A stretch of DNA of 64,000 bases, taken from assembly GCA_913057825.1 (NCBI GenBank), contig CAJXOW010000006.1, positions 1 to 64,000 on the forward strand. The letters run 5' to 3'. The translations under genes were made by a program, and so were the position numbers. The stretch comes from an uncultured Balneolaceae bacterium (GTDB lineage: Bacteria > Bacteroidota > Rhodothermia > Balneolales > Balneolaceae). The notes under the pieces are model-generated. The model did not search any database and was not told the DNA's origin. It saw only the letters and a list, made by a program, of their open reading frames with translations. This document shows positions 47,301-55,547 of this stretch, in pieces (the stretch's first letter is position 1; each line of letters starts with the position of its first letter).

Positions 47301-48647
47301 ATGACTAAACTAACTAAAATTATATTTATCATCGCGCTGTCGGTCTTCATATTCCTGGGACTGATGGTACAGTCTGCTCAATCGCAGAACCAAGACGAAC
47401 TACCGCAACGAGAGTATGTGAGCCCGGACGAACTGGTCAGTCTCAGCAGGGATATGAACTTCAATGAGGCTATTGATGTACTGAACGAATACGCTCAGCG
47501 TCATGCGGGCAAATTCATCATAGATCGGTCCGGGACGAATAGTTCCATAAATATACCGATTCGAAAAATGCATTGGAAAGATGCATTGCAGAATATCGTG
47601 TATGTAAAAGGGCTCCAATTAGTGGAAACCCTGCGATTTTTCGAAGTCAAAGTTCCTTCCGTGGAATCGGAGCTGGGTATGGAACAGGGCGATCGTTCTC
47701 GTCGCACTGCTGAGTCGGAGAAAAAGCTCTCGTTCGGAAGTCGTGAAATACGTATCAAGGCCGTCTTTTTTGAAGGCAACAAGCGCGCCTTGCGAGAAAT
47801 CGGGGTAGACTGGAGCACGATTAACAATATCGGCAATCGCCCGGAAAACTTGAGCCAGATTACAGATCCACAGTCGGGCGGCGGTCCTTCCAATTCGCTC
47901 CAGGGAGCCGATTTCGGTGGAGAATATGTGGAAATCAACACCGGCGCGGCTCAACAGGTAACACAGGACTTGTTCAGCGGGGTCGTGAACTTTGGCGATA
48001 TCGGACAAGGCGTGTCAATTCGAGCTCTTTTTAGTGCCTTTGAAGCCGACAACCTGGGCAAGATACTGGCTACTCCCTCTATTAAAGTCCTGGAAGGTCA
48101 AGAAGGTCGCATCCAGGTCGGACAGGATTTCAGTATCAAGCAGCGCGACTTTGCCGGAAACATAATCGACCGCTTTTTCAGCGTGGGTACGATATTGACC
48201 GTTACCCCGCAGATCATCCAGGAAGGCGATTCCTCGTTTATTCATATGTCGATTAATGCTGAGCGATCTACGGCTCAACCTGACCCGATCAGCACGGTTA
48301 TAAATAAGCAGCAGGCGAATTCCGAAATATTATTGCTGGATGGCGAATCAACGGCTATTGCTGGACTTTACCGTACAGAAATGAACCAGATTCGCAAGGG
48401 GATCCCCCTCTTGAAAGATCTGCCGGCCTGGTTCTTCGGACTGCGATACCTTTTCGGATATAATTCAGACGAACAGCTCGAGCGGGAGCTCGTGATTCTG
48501 ATCAATGCCAGTATCGAACCTATGTTGACGAATCGAATGGAACGCCGATTGGAACATTCAAATGACGTTCTCGAGCAATACCGGAAAAATCAACGTTTTG
48601 ACCAGGAAACTCGCAAGAAGATCATGGAGGAAGATACCATGAAATAA
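47301..48647 (+). CDS. Secretin (PilQ/GspD family), short form
   Basis: This outer-membrane secretin subunit of 448 residues has a signal peptide near residues 6-28, cleaved after AQS. An N0/STN-like domain follows (about residues 45-115, with AIDVLNEYAQRHAGKFIID and MHWKDALQNIVYVKGL). The secretin core starts at about residue 145 (REIRIKAVFFEGNKRALREIG). It contains VSIRALFSAFEADNLGKILATPSIKVLEGQEG, split over residues 233-265, then SVGTILTVTPQI and the C-terminal IAGLYRTEMNQIRKGIPLLKDLP, which matches the secretin signature. No AMIN domains and no clear N1-N3 repeats are seen, so it is shorter than PilQ. It is the last gene of the operon. Confidence 0.85.
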   Translation: MTKLTKIIFIIALSVFIFLGLMVQSAQSQNQDELPQREYVSPDELVSLSRDMNFNEAIDVLNEYAQRHAGKFIIDRSGTNSSINIPIRKMHWKDALQNIVYVKGLQLVETLRFFEVKVPSVESELGMEQGDRSRRTAESEKKLSFGSREIRIKAVFFEGNKRALREIGVDWSTINNIGNRPENLSQITDPQSGGGPSNSLQGADFGGEYVEINTGAAQQVTQDLFSGVVNFGDIGQGVSIRALFSAFEADNLGKILATPSIKVLEGQEGRIQVGQDFSIKQRDFAGNIIDRFFSVGTILTVTPQIIQEGDSSFIHMSINAERSTAQPDPISTVINKQQANSEILLLDGESTAIAGLYRTEMNQIRKGIPLLKDLPAWFFGLRYLFGYNSDEQLERELVILINASIEPMLTNRMERRLEHSNDVLEQYRKNQRFDQETRKKIMEEDTMK

Positions 48648-48734
48648 TTGCAAGTTTACAATAATCAATATCTTAAACTATTTGATCGTGTGCCCCACAC
48701 ACAGCCCTAAAACTCATCAAGGGTAGTAATGAGT

Positions 48735-48807
48735 TGCGGAATGCCAACTGACCATTCCGCAGCTATACGAAAGCGTCGCTTGATCCAGGATGCTTTCGTA
48801 TTTTTTT
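48735..48807 (+). terminator. Tandem hairpins ending the filament operon
   Basis: Hairpin one is TGCGGAATG (48735-48743) with CATTCCGCA (48753-48761). Hairpin two is ATACGAAAGC (48765-48774) with GCTTTCGTAT (48792-48801), followed by a run of T up to 48807. The second is a standard intrinsic terminator about 120 bp after the secretin gene. Confidence 0.8.
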
Positions 48808-48892
48808 ATATCTAACAGTATATATCTATTTTATGGCAGAAAATAAATAATAATCTTCTCGCTTCAATTGAGAGTTAGCCAGGTATAATTTG

Positions 48893-49555
48893 ATGATCAA
48901 AAAGCCCACGGGTTCAGACGATTTTAAGTATAAAGGTAATTCACTGGCGCATCCGTTTTTACAACTCGCGATAGTTTACGTTCTATGCGTTATTTTGCTT
49001 GGTTTGGCCTACCTGGCAAGTGTTCTGTTGAATATTCCAATTGAACATCTCACAGCTGACCCCGCCATGATATCCGGAGCCCATCCCTTTTTGGGATTCA
49101 TATCCAATATTGGTGTACTCCTCTGGGCCGCTGCCGCTTCGGTGTGTCTGTTTACCTATCTGGTGCTGAGATATCGGTATTCATCCAAAAAGGCACTTTT
49201 TCTATTATGGTCGGGAGTGATTAGTACCATCCTCTGTCTTGACGATCTTTTTATGCTGCATGAAACGGTTTTTCCCTGGCACTTCCGCATTCCGGAGTAT
49301 ATGATCTATGCCGGGTACATTTTGGCTGTAGGGGGATATGTTGTTTTTTATGCGAAACGCATCCTTCAAAGTGAATATCTTTTATTTGCCGGTGCGCTCC
49401 TGCTTTTAGGTCTTTCAATGACAGGTGACCAGTTGCTTCCCCAAGAGGGCATTGCCTATTTTATAGAAGACACTTTAAAACTTTTCGGAATCGGAACCTG
49501 GTTCCTATACTTTTCACGGTATTCGTTTCAACAATTTGCGGAGTTGGAACGTTAG
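48893..49555 (+). CDS. Polytopic membrane protein of unknown function
   Basis: This protein of about 220 residues has six or seven hydrophobic helices (near residues 24-46, 70-90, 100-120, 135-155, 160-178 and 190-208). Conserved-looking polar residues sit inside or next to helices: LCLDDLFMLHE near residue 117, GDQLLPQEG near 181 and ED near 193. Clustered membrane-facing Asp, His and Glu suggest a metal-dependent membrane enzyme such as a ceramidase-like hydrolase, but this is speculation. ATG 48893 is preferred to the TTG three bases upstream. It follows the operon terminator and so is probably transcribed separately. Confidence 0.65.
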   Translation: MIKKPTGSDDFKYKGNSLAHPFLQLAIVYVLCVILLGLAYLASVLLNIPIEHLTADPAMISGAHPFLGFISNIGVLLWAAAASVCLFTYLVLRYRYSSKKALFLLWSGVISTILCLDDLFMLHETVFPWHFRIPEYMIYAGYILAVGGYVVFYAKRILQSEYLLFAGALLLLGLSMTGDQLLPQEGIAYFIEDTLKLFGIGTWFLYFSRYSFQQFAELER

Positions 49556-49732
49556 CAATTTGCAAGGTCAATTGTCAGCTTTCCGGATCTTAGGTCAGTT
49601 TCGCTCAGAGGAGATGTACAATCAATTTGATATGTCATGCAAGGCAGCTTTTTTATAACAAAGGAATGACTAACGATGAGCAATTTGATCACCCGTAAAT
49701 GCTATTACTTGCTACCGAACTCCCAAAACAAA

Positions 49733-49764
49733 AAACCCCGCCAAAGCCTATCTTGACGGGGTTT
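49733..49764 (-). terminator. Terminator downstream of tRNA-Thr
   Basis: AAACCCCG (49733-49740) pairs with CGGGGTTT (49757-49764). Read on the minus strand, the hairpin is followed by a long T-run (complement of the A-rich 49724-49735). It lies just past the tRNA 3' end. Confidence 0.8.
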
Positions 49765-49768
49765 AACC

Positions 49769-49844
49769 TGGAGCCGAGGAGCGGACTCGAACCGCCGACC
49801 TACGCTTTACGAGAGCGTTGCTCTACCAACTGAGCTACCTCGGC
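49769..49844 (-). tRNA. tRNA-Thr (anticodon CGU)
   Basis: On the minus strand this folds as a full cloverleaf. The acceptor is GCCGAGG with CCTCGGC, and the D arm has GCTC/GAGC. The anticodon stem is ACGCT/AGCGT around the loop CTCGTAA, giving anticodon CGU, which reads ACG. The T arm is GGCGG-TTCGAGT-CCGCT. The discriminator is U and a 3' CCA is encoded (49771-49769). A terminator follows. Confidence 0.95.
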
Positions 49845-50107
49845 TTGTTAATAAAAAATCATAGAGTGATTAAGCGATTCCCAATATAAGCAAAGCTCAC
49901 AGTGCCGGGCAACCACGATCACTCAATTTTTTATGCCTAAAAAAGTGTCAAACAGAACAATAACCCAGCGAAGTAAGCTTTATTGTGATCTCATGACGGT
50001 TTCTTTATCTTACTCTGCCTTTGCGTTATGCACCTCAAAGTTGATAACCGCTATTTTTGATCATTTGTTCTAACTCTTAAACTCAATTAACTGTTTAGAC
50101 TCACCGG

Positions 50108-50701
50108 ATGGATACGTTAACGCTGCCCCTGATTATTTTTACAGCAGGTGTTTCTTTATACGCTTTGAATGCCAATCGATCCTTTCTTCAGAAAGGCATG
50201 CTTCGCCCCTATTACACGGTTCGTGGACAGTGGCACCAGTTGGTTACTTCTGGCCTGTTGCACGCAAACATGGGACACCTGCTGGTCAATATGTTTACCC
50301 TCTATTTTTTTGGTCGAGCGATGGAACAATCGGTGGGCAGCGGACATTTTCTGGGATTGTATGTTTTCAGTTTGATTTTGTCCAATCTGCCGTCGCTTTT
50401 AAAATATCATAATGATCCTTCTTTTGCATCGCTCGGGGCCTCGGGGGCGGTTGAAGGAGTACTCTTTGCTTATATCCTGTTGTATCCATTCCGCAGTATC
50501 TACCTGATGCTGATTCCCATTCCCATACCGGCTGTTGTTTTTGGAGTCTTATTTATTGCCTACAGCATCTATGAAAGCAAGAAGGACCGGGGCATAATTA
50601 ACCACGAAGCTCATATCGCCGGTGCTTTGTCAGGAATTTTGTACCTGTTGGTCCTGGTTCCCGGTGCTTATCAGCATGTACTGCGTACCATCGGATTGTA
50701 A
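50108..50701 (+). CDS. Rhomboid-family intramembrane serine protease
   Basis: This six-helix integral membrane protease of 197 residues cuts transmembrane substrates inside the bilayer. The catalytic Ser S112 lies in LGASGAVEGVLF (GxSG motif), and the catalytic His H169 lies in NHEAHIAGALSG, on helices 4 and 6. The conserved oxyanion region HANMGHLLVNM is near residue 53. It has no extra domains, as in the minimal bacterial form. It stands alone between tRNA-Thr and the convergent serC, with a bidirectional terminator downstream. Confidence 0.92.
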   Translation: MDTLTLPLIIFTAGVSLYALNANRSFLQKGMLRPYYTVRGQWHQLVTSGLLHANMGHLLVNMFTLYFFGRAMEQSVGSGHFLGLYVFSLILSNLPSLLKYHNDPSFASLGASGAVEGVLFAYILLYPFRSIYLMLIPIPIPAVVFGVLFIAYSIYESKKDRGIINHEAHIAGALSGILYLLVLVPGAYQHVLRTIGL

Positions 50702-50718
50702 GTTGACGGCCCTGATTT

Positions 50719-50750
50719 CACTTCGTGGGAATCGCTGTCGCTCGGAGCGC
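50719..50750. repeat. 32-bp imperfect direct repeat, copy 1
   Basis: CACTTCGTGGGAATCGCTG, followed by TCGCTCGGAGCGC, is repeated 58 bp away at 50777-50808 with only about three mismatches. The unit ends in CTCGGAGCGC. It is non-coding and follows the rhomboid gene. Confidence 0.6.
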
Positions 50751-50776
50751 TAACGCGGGTGACGCTTCGCTCTGTG

Positions 50777-50808
50777 CACTTCGTGGGGATCGCTGCCACT
50801 CGGAGCGC
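50777..50808. repeat. 32-bp imperfect direct repeat, copy 2
   Basis: This is the second copy of the unit at 50719-50750, in the same orientation. Two copies 58 bp apart with a diverged spacer do not make a CRISPR. They look like a small local duplication or part of a dispersed repeat family. Confidence 0.6.
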
Positions 50809-50963
50809 AGGGTTCGGACAGACTTTTATAAATATCGTTATCAATGGTTGAGATAAAAACCCCGAGATTTAAGTGACAGGGCAATGCATTTAATTTTTGA
50901 GTGAGTACCGAGCGCAGCATACATCACGAAGCGAATTTGGGCGTAGCGGATTGGTAATCAAAT

Positions 50964-50999
50964 AAAAAAAGCCCGCCGGTCATTTACCGGCGGGTTTTT
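50964..50999. terminator. Bidirectional terminator between rhomboid gene and serC
   Basis: CCCGCCGGT (50972-50980) pairs with ACCGGCGGG (50986-50994) around CATTT. A run of A lies on the left and a run of T on the right, so it can end both the plus-strand rhomboid transcript and the minus-strand serC transcript. Confidence 0.85.
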
Positions 51000-51019
51000 G
51001 ATTAATTGCTATAATAAGA

Positions 51020-52111
51020 TTAACCATTATTTTTGCGGAAATCAGCCATAAACTGCTGCAACGCATCGACGCTTTCCTGCCGACACGCGTTGTACAGGCT
51101 GGCACGGATTCCGCCAACACTTCGGTGTCCTTTCAATTTAACCAGGTCGTTTTCTTCGGCTTCTTCCAGGAATTTGGCTTCCAGGTCTTCATTTTGAAGC
51201 CTGAACGTAATGTTCATGAGCGAGCGCGAATCCTTATCGACTGCTCCCCGGTAAAAGTCATCTTTGTCGATTTCATCATAGATGGTTTGGGCCTTTTCAC
51301 GGTTGTACTTCTCAAAGTATTCCACACCACCCTTTTCCTCCATCCATTCCATCATCAGGTTAACCATGTATACATTGAATGAAGGCGGCGTGTTGAAAAT
51401 CTTTTCGGCATGCGTATGATAACTCATCATCGTCGGAATGCCGTTCTGCTTGGCCTTTTCCAGGAAATCATTTCGAATTACCACAATGGTTACCCCTGCA
51501 GGGCCGCAGTTTTTCTGAGCTCCGGCATAAATTATGCCGTACTTTTCAATGTCGATCGGACGTGACAGAAAATCCGATGAAGCGTCGCAAACCAACGGAA
51601 CGCCGCCGGTATCCGGTTCTTCCGGGAATTGAGTCCCGGCCACCGTATTGTTGGAAGTAAAGTGGACATATTCCGGGTCATCGCTGAAATTCAGCTCGTC
51701 TTGTTGGGGGACCCGCGAGAAATTGGAGTCTTCACTGCTGAATGGTACATGTACGTTTCCAAAGAGCTTGGCTTCACGGATAGCTTTGGTGGACCAACGA
51801 CCCGTATTGATATAATCAGCGGTTTTTCCCTCTTCCAGGTAGTTATAGGGAGCCATCAAAAACTGCGTACTGGCTCCTCCTTGCAGAAACAACACGGTAT
51901 AGTCATCACCGATTCCAAGCATGCGCTTGATCCGGGTACGAGCCTGGTGATCAAGCTCTTCATAGGCATCGCTCCGGTGACTGATTTCCATGACCGAAGC
52001 ACCGATTCCCTGGTAATTGGGCAATTCCTCTTGCGCTTTCTCCAGTACTTCGAGTGGCAAGGTTGCCGGACCAGGACTGAAATTGTGATATCGTTCCTTG
52101 TGATTACTCAT
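51020..52111 (-). CDS. serC: Phosphoserine aminotransferase
   Basis: This PLP enzyme converts 3-phosphohydroxypyruvate and glutamate to phosphoserine in serine biosynthesis. It can also serve pyridoxine synthesis. It starts with HNFSPGPATLPLEVLE, binds phosphate through GGASTQF near residue 78, and carries the Schiff-base lysine K200 in YAGAQKNCGPAG. The C-terminal motif GHRSVGGIRASLYNA is intact. Its 363 residues are normal. The DUF1015 gene upstream is on the same strand, but the gap between them holds an inverted-repeat element and no phosphoglycerate dehydrogenase gene. Confidence 0.96.
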   Translation of the reverse strand: MSNHKERYHNFSPGPATLPLEVLEKAQEELPNYQGIGASVMEISHRSDAYEELDHQARTRIKRMLGIGDDYTVLFLQGGASTQFLMAPYNYLEEGKTADYINTGRWSTKAIREAKLFGNVHVPFSSEDSNFSRVPQQDELNFSDDPEYVHFTSNNTVAGTQFPEEPDTGGVPLVCDASSDFLSRPIDIEKYGIIYAGAQKNCGPAGVTIVVIRNDFLEKAKQNGIPTMMSYHTHAEKIFNTPPSFNVYMVNLMMEWMEEKGGVEYFEKYNREKAQTIYDEIDKDDFYRGAVDKDSRSLMNITFRLQNEDLEAKFLEEAEENDLVKLKGHRSVGGIRASLYNACRQESVDALQQFMADFRKNNG

Positions 52112-52191
52112 GACTAATAAGTGGTTTAATATTAACTTTCGAAATTAAAAGTAATCGATTCTTATATAATCTCAACTTCTGAATGCTTTTC

Positions 52192-52368
52192 AGAAGTCTT
52201 GGAACACCGGGTTGCGGGCTGTGCTGAGTACTTAAAATTTTTCGAACCATAGCATAATTTAGGAATAAGAGTGTGAAATTGCATAGCAACCAGAGGGGCA
52301 GGAGCAAAGCCGCTAGAAAAAATTTTTCATCGAAAGCACAGCCCGCAGCCCGGTGTCCCAAGACTTCT
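52192..52368. mobile_element. 177-bp element with 34-bp terminal inverted repeats (MITE-like)
   Basis: The left end (52192-52225, starting AGAAGTCTTGGAACACCGGG) and the right end (52335-52368, starting AGCACAGCCCGCAGCCCGG) are reverse complements at 32 of 34 positions. The interior of about 109 bp is AT-rich and encodes nothing plausible. The right end stops one base before the DUF1015 stop codon. No transposase or clear target duplication is seen. A structured RNA hairpin is the alternative reading. Confidence 0.55.
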
Positions 52369-52369
52369 T

Positions 52370-53581
52370 CTAAAAGGTATGTACCAGCATACCGGATCTT
52401 AATTTGGGTTCAAACCAGGTGGACTTCGGCGGCATTAAACGACCTTCATCCGAAACTTCCACCAGCTCCCTGATATCCGTGGGATACATGCTGATGGCCA
52501 GGTCAGCCTCGCCGCTGTCAATCTGCTCCTTCAAGGCGTCCGTCCCCCGAATTCCACCCACAAAATCTATATTTTCGTCCCTGCGCGGATCGCTTATGTC
52601 GAGCAATGGCTCCAGGATATGATCTTGCAGACGAGCTACATCCAATTTTTCCACACTGGTGGGATTCTCCGCTATTGGAAGTTCCATGCCGTACCAGCTT
52701 CCTTTATAATAGATCGAAATATTTCCTTTCTCCTTCGGTTTGGGATCTGCATTCTTCGTCAGCTTGACCCGTTCCCGTAACTTCTCAAAGAAATCGTCTG
52801 GCACGTCATAAACGACCCGGTTATAGGACATAATATGCATCTGGTCCATCGAAAAAAGGACAGCGGGGAAAAAGTTGTATTCTTCATCACCGGTATGTTG
52901 ATCGTTGTTTTTTTGGAGCTCCTCGGCAGCTCGCGAGGCGCTTTTGCAGCGGTGATGTCCGTCGGCTACATACAGATGTTCAATCTTGTCAAAGCGATCC
53001 ACGAATTCTTTTGGGTCTTCAACTTTCCATATCGTGTGCTGTACACCATCTGAAGCGGTAAAGTCAAAGAGCGGGTCTTGACCGTCAACCATATCCCTGG
53101 CTAATCGAGTAATATCCTGCCGATCTTTGAAGGTCAGCATAACCGGCTCTGCATGCGCTTCCTGTTCGAGTACATGCCGGGTCCGATCATCCTCTTTGGC
53201 CGGACGCGTTAATTCGTGTTTAAGAATGACATCATGGTCATAGTCGTCAACCGAAACACAGGTAAAAAGCCCGGTTTGTACACGTCCCTCAAATATCAAC
53301 TGGTACACGTAGAGAGATTCTTCCTCTTCCTGTTCAAAAAGATCGGAGTCCAATAATTTTTTTAAATTTTCCCGACCTTTCTTATATACCTGATCATCAT
53401 TATAAGGAGTTCCTTCAGGTAAATCGATTTCAGGCCGTATAACGTGGAGGAAACTGTTCGATTTGCCTTCGGCCAACTCGCGAGCTTCGTCCGTGTCGAT
53501 CACATCATAAGGCACACATGCCACTTCTTCGACTGATTCTTCCTTTGGGCGCCATGCCTTAAACGGATGAATAATCGCCAT
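52370..53581 (-). CDS. DUF1015 family protein
   Basis: This 403-residue protein belongs to the DUF1015 family. It starts with the family-typical MAIIHPFKAWRP and has ACVPYDVIDTDEARELAEG. A central segment reads LYVADGHHRCKSA, where His-His and Asp could be catalytic or metal-binding. In many Bacteroidota the family is encoded beside serine-biosynthesis genes, as here with serC on the same strand. The biochemical function is not established. The family assignment is strong. Confidence 0.88.
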   Translation of the reverse strand: MAIIHPFKAWRPKEESVEEVACVPYDVIDTDEARELAEGKSNSFLHVIRPEIDLPEGTPYNDDQVYKKGRENLKKLLDSDLFEQEEEESLYVYQLIFEGRVQTGLFTCVSVDDYDHDVILKHELTRPAKEDDRTRHVLEQEAHAEPVMLTFKDRQDITRLARDMVDGQDPLFDFTASDGVQHTIWKVEDPKEFVDRFDKIEHLYVADGHHRCKSASRAAEELQKNNDQHTGDEEYNFFPAVLFSMDQMHIMSYNRVVYDVPDDFFEKLRERVKLTKNADPKPKEKGNISIYYKGSWYGMELPIAENPTSVEKLDVARLQDHILEPLLDISDPRRDENIDFVGGIRGTDALKEQIDSGEADLAISMYPTDIRELVEVSDEGRLMPPKSTWFEPKLRSGMLVHTF

Positions 53582-53806
53582 TGAACTATAGAATGTTTTA
53601 TGGATTCAAATTCCAAATTTAAGTAAATTATTTCCCGTTCAAAGAATCCTTAAACATAGGGTAGTAAACACAAACAATAAAGTTTTATTTTGTCCCGTAT
53701 TTTCTGTGTCTTGTAGAATGGAAAATGAGGGTTATTGGGATTTATGCAGGATCTTTATACTCCAGGATAAATCTCATTGAGCTAATGAAAATTAAAACAT
53801 AAGACT

Positions 53807-54169
53807 ATGGACAATCTGAACTACGATTCAGAACAATTATCGGAAGATCAGCAGAATCAGATGCTTTTTATGATGTTGGTACAACAACATCAGCAGATTG
53901 CTATGATGGGTATGGGCAAGGTAAAAAATCCGGCAACCGATGAAATCGAAAGAGATCTGAAGTCGGCCAAGTTTGCGATCGACACGCTTATGATGCTTCA
54001 ATCATTTACCGAAGGGAATTTGCCCGAAGAATTGAAGGAGTATCTGAATGACACGCTTAATAATCTTCGTTTAAATTATGCTGAAGAAGTGGATGAGGAG
54101 GATAAGGATGAAGACAAAGAGAAGGGAAACAACGATAATTCATCTTCTGATGAAGAATCCGATAATTAA
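53807..54169 (+). CDS. DUF1844 family protein
   Basis: This small acidic protein of 120 residues belongs to the DUF1844 family. The core has QMLFMMLVQQHQQIAMMGMG, KNPATDEIERDLKSAKFAID and TLMMLQSFTEGNLPEEL. A disordered Asp/Glu/Ser-rich tail of 30 residues follows. The function is unknown. It is followed after 31 bp by a Nudix gene on the same strand. Confidence 0.82.
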   Translation: MDNLNYDSEQLSEDQQNQMLFMMLVQQHQQIAMMGMGKVKNPATDEIERDLKSAKFAIDTLMMLQSFTEGNLPEELKEYLNDTLNNLRLNYAEEVDEEDKDEDKEKGNNDNSSSDEESDN

Positions 54170-54200
54170 TAACCTGAATATATATTGATCAGTTGATATT

Positions 54201-54665
54201 ATGGCTGAACCAGTCAAAGCAGCGGGCGGCATCGTTTATAACAGGAATGGGAATAAAGACAACCCCTATAATCCTCTCATTCTACTGATCTACCGTCGTG
54301 AAAAATGGGATCTGCCGAAAGGCAAGATGGAAGCGGATGAAACAAAGTCCGAATGCGCCGTACGGGAAGTGGCCGAAGAGCTCGGAGTTTCTACACCTGA
54401 AATCAAAGATTATCTCGGGACCACGTACCACGAGTACGAACGAGATCAAACTCGTTATGGCAAGACGACTTATTGGTATGCCATGCAGCTGACAGAGGAG
54501 GAAGCATTTGATCCCCAAAAAGAAGAGGATATCGAGAAGGTAGCCTGGGTACCGCTGTCAGATGCCAAAGAAAAGGTGGATTTTGACAATCTGACGAAAC
54601 TACTCGACCGATTTGAAGTATGGTATCTCGACTTCTATGAAACGGTGAATGATACGGTCGACTAG
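54201..54665 (+). CDS. Nudix hydrolase
   Basis: This 154-residue hydrolase acts on nucleoside diphosphates linked to another group. The complete Nudix box occupies residues 41-63: Gly, five residues, Glu, seven residues, then REVAEELGV. Upstream, AAGGIVYNRNG and WDLPKG match the diadenosine polyphosphate / MutT-like fold. The substrate cannot be inferred. It is convergent with the TonB gene, 20 bp away. Confidence 0.9.
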   Translation: MAEPVKAAGGIVYNRNGNKDNPYNPLILLIYRREKWDLPKGKMEADETKSECAVREVAEELGVSTPEIKDYLGTTYHEYERDQTRYGKTTYWYAMQLTEEEAFDPQKEEDIEKVAWVPLSDAKEKVDFDNLTKLLDRFEVWYLDFYETVNDTVD

Positions 54666-54685
54666 TTTGTAGAGTCTCCCACTTT

Positions 54686-55342
54686 CTAATTCTGCAACTT
54701 AAACACTATCGGTACGCTGTATTGAACGCTTACCGTTCGGCCTCGCTGCATTCCAGGCTTAAATTCAACTTTGGAAATTGCACGAAGAGCTTCTTTATCA
54801 CAGCCGGCTCCAATCCCCCGGATAACCTTGGGTTTTTCAACTTTTCCCTTCTCATTTACGACAAATTGAACATAAACACGACCCTCAACACCGGCCTTTC
54901 GTGCCATATCCGGGTAGCGGATGTGCTCTTGAAGAGCCGACAGTCCTCCAATTAATTCGGGCATCTGTTCTACGACGACAAACACTTGATCTTCTTCCTC
55001 TTCATCTTTTTTCGGCGGAGGCGGGAGCGATAACCGATCGTTCATACTAATTTCGGTATTGATATTGATGATCTCGTCATCAATAACCTCGTCATTCGGG
55101 ACCTCGGTTGGTACCTGCGGTCGCGGAGGGGGTGGCGGTTCTTTGGTATGCTTGGTTTGGATAATCTCTTCAATCGAAACAACCTCTTGTTCTTCGATCA
55201 TCTCCTTCACTTCACCGTCCCCCTGTATTTGTAGTTTGAATGCTCCAAGAAAAAATGCAAGGGTTGCAATAATACCAATCTGCATAAAGATGGTATAGTT
55301 TTTACGTAAATCTGCCGTAGGCAATTTGCGTTTCAAATTCAT
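54686..55342 (-). CDS. Energy transducer TonB-family protein
   Basis: This 218-residue protein spans the periplasm and transmits proton-motive force to outer-membrane transporters. It has a short basic N-terminus and a TM helix near residues 19-38 (FMQIGIIATLAFFLGAF). A Glu/Pro-rich linker includes EPPPPPRPQVP, and the C-terminal TonB domain spans about residues 128-216. That domain has IRYPDMARKAGVEGRVYVQF, VNEKGKVEKPKVIRGIG and ALRAISKVEFKPGMQRG. No exbBD genes adjoin, so it may share them with another system. Confidence 0.9.
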   Translation of the reverse strand: MNLKRKLPTADLRKNYTIFMQIGIIATLAFFLGAFKLQIQGDGEVKEMIEEQEVVSIEEIIQTKHTKEPPPPPRPQVPTEVPNDEVIDDEIININTEISMNDRLSLPPPPKKDEEEEDQVFVVVEQMPELIGGLSALQEHIRYPDMARKAGVEGRVYVQFVVNEKGKVEKPKVIRGIGAGCDKEALRAISKVEFKPGMQRGRTVSVQYSVPIVFKLQN

Positions 55343-55547
55343 AGTATGTCCCGAATTAAGTTATAGGATCTTGCAGTCGGTAAGCGTGTACTGATACCGT
55401 ATTTAAGCCAGTGGCAACACTTGTAAACGCTCCCTTTTTTTGCCAAGTACTCCCTTAGATTGCCCAAAAATCAGGCAATTAAGCTTTGGCTGGTACAAAT
55501 TACAGCTTAAGATAAAACGCAGGGGGAGAGGGGTTATTGTTAAAAAT

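Noticed and set aside
37565..48647. Classification as an ordinary type II secretion system
   Set aside because: A PilT-like ATPase is present and no GspG-type pseudopilin with a class III leader was found; a pilus-like role fits better, though it is not proven.
50719..50808. Possible CRISPR array
   Set aside because: There are only two imperfect copies, no further units, and no cas genes in the window.
52104..52361. 85-codon minus-strand frame across the inverted-repeat element
   Set aside because: It reads through the non-coding element and overlaps the serC start; its product has no family features.
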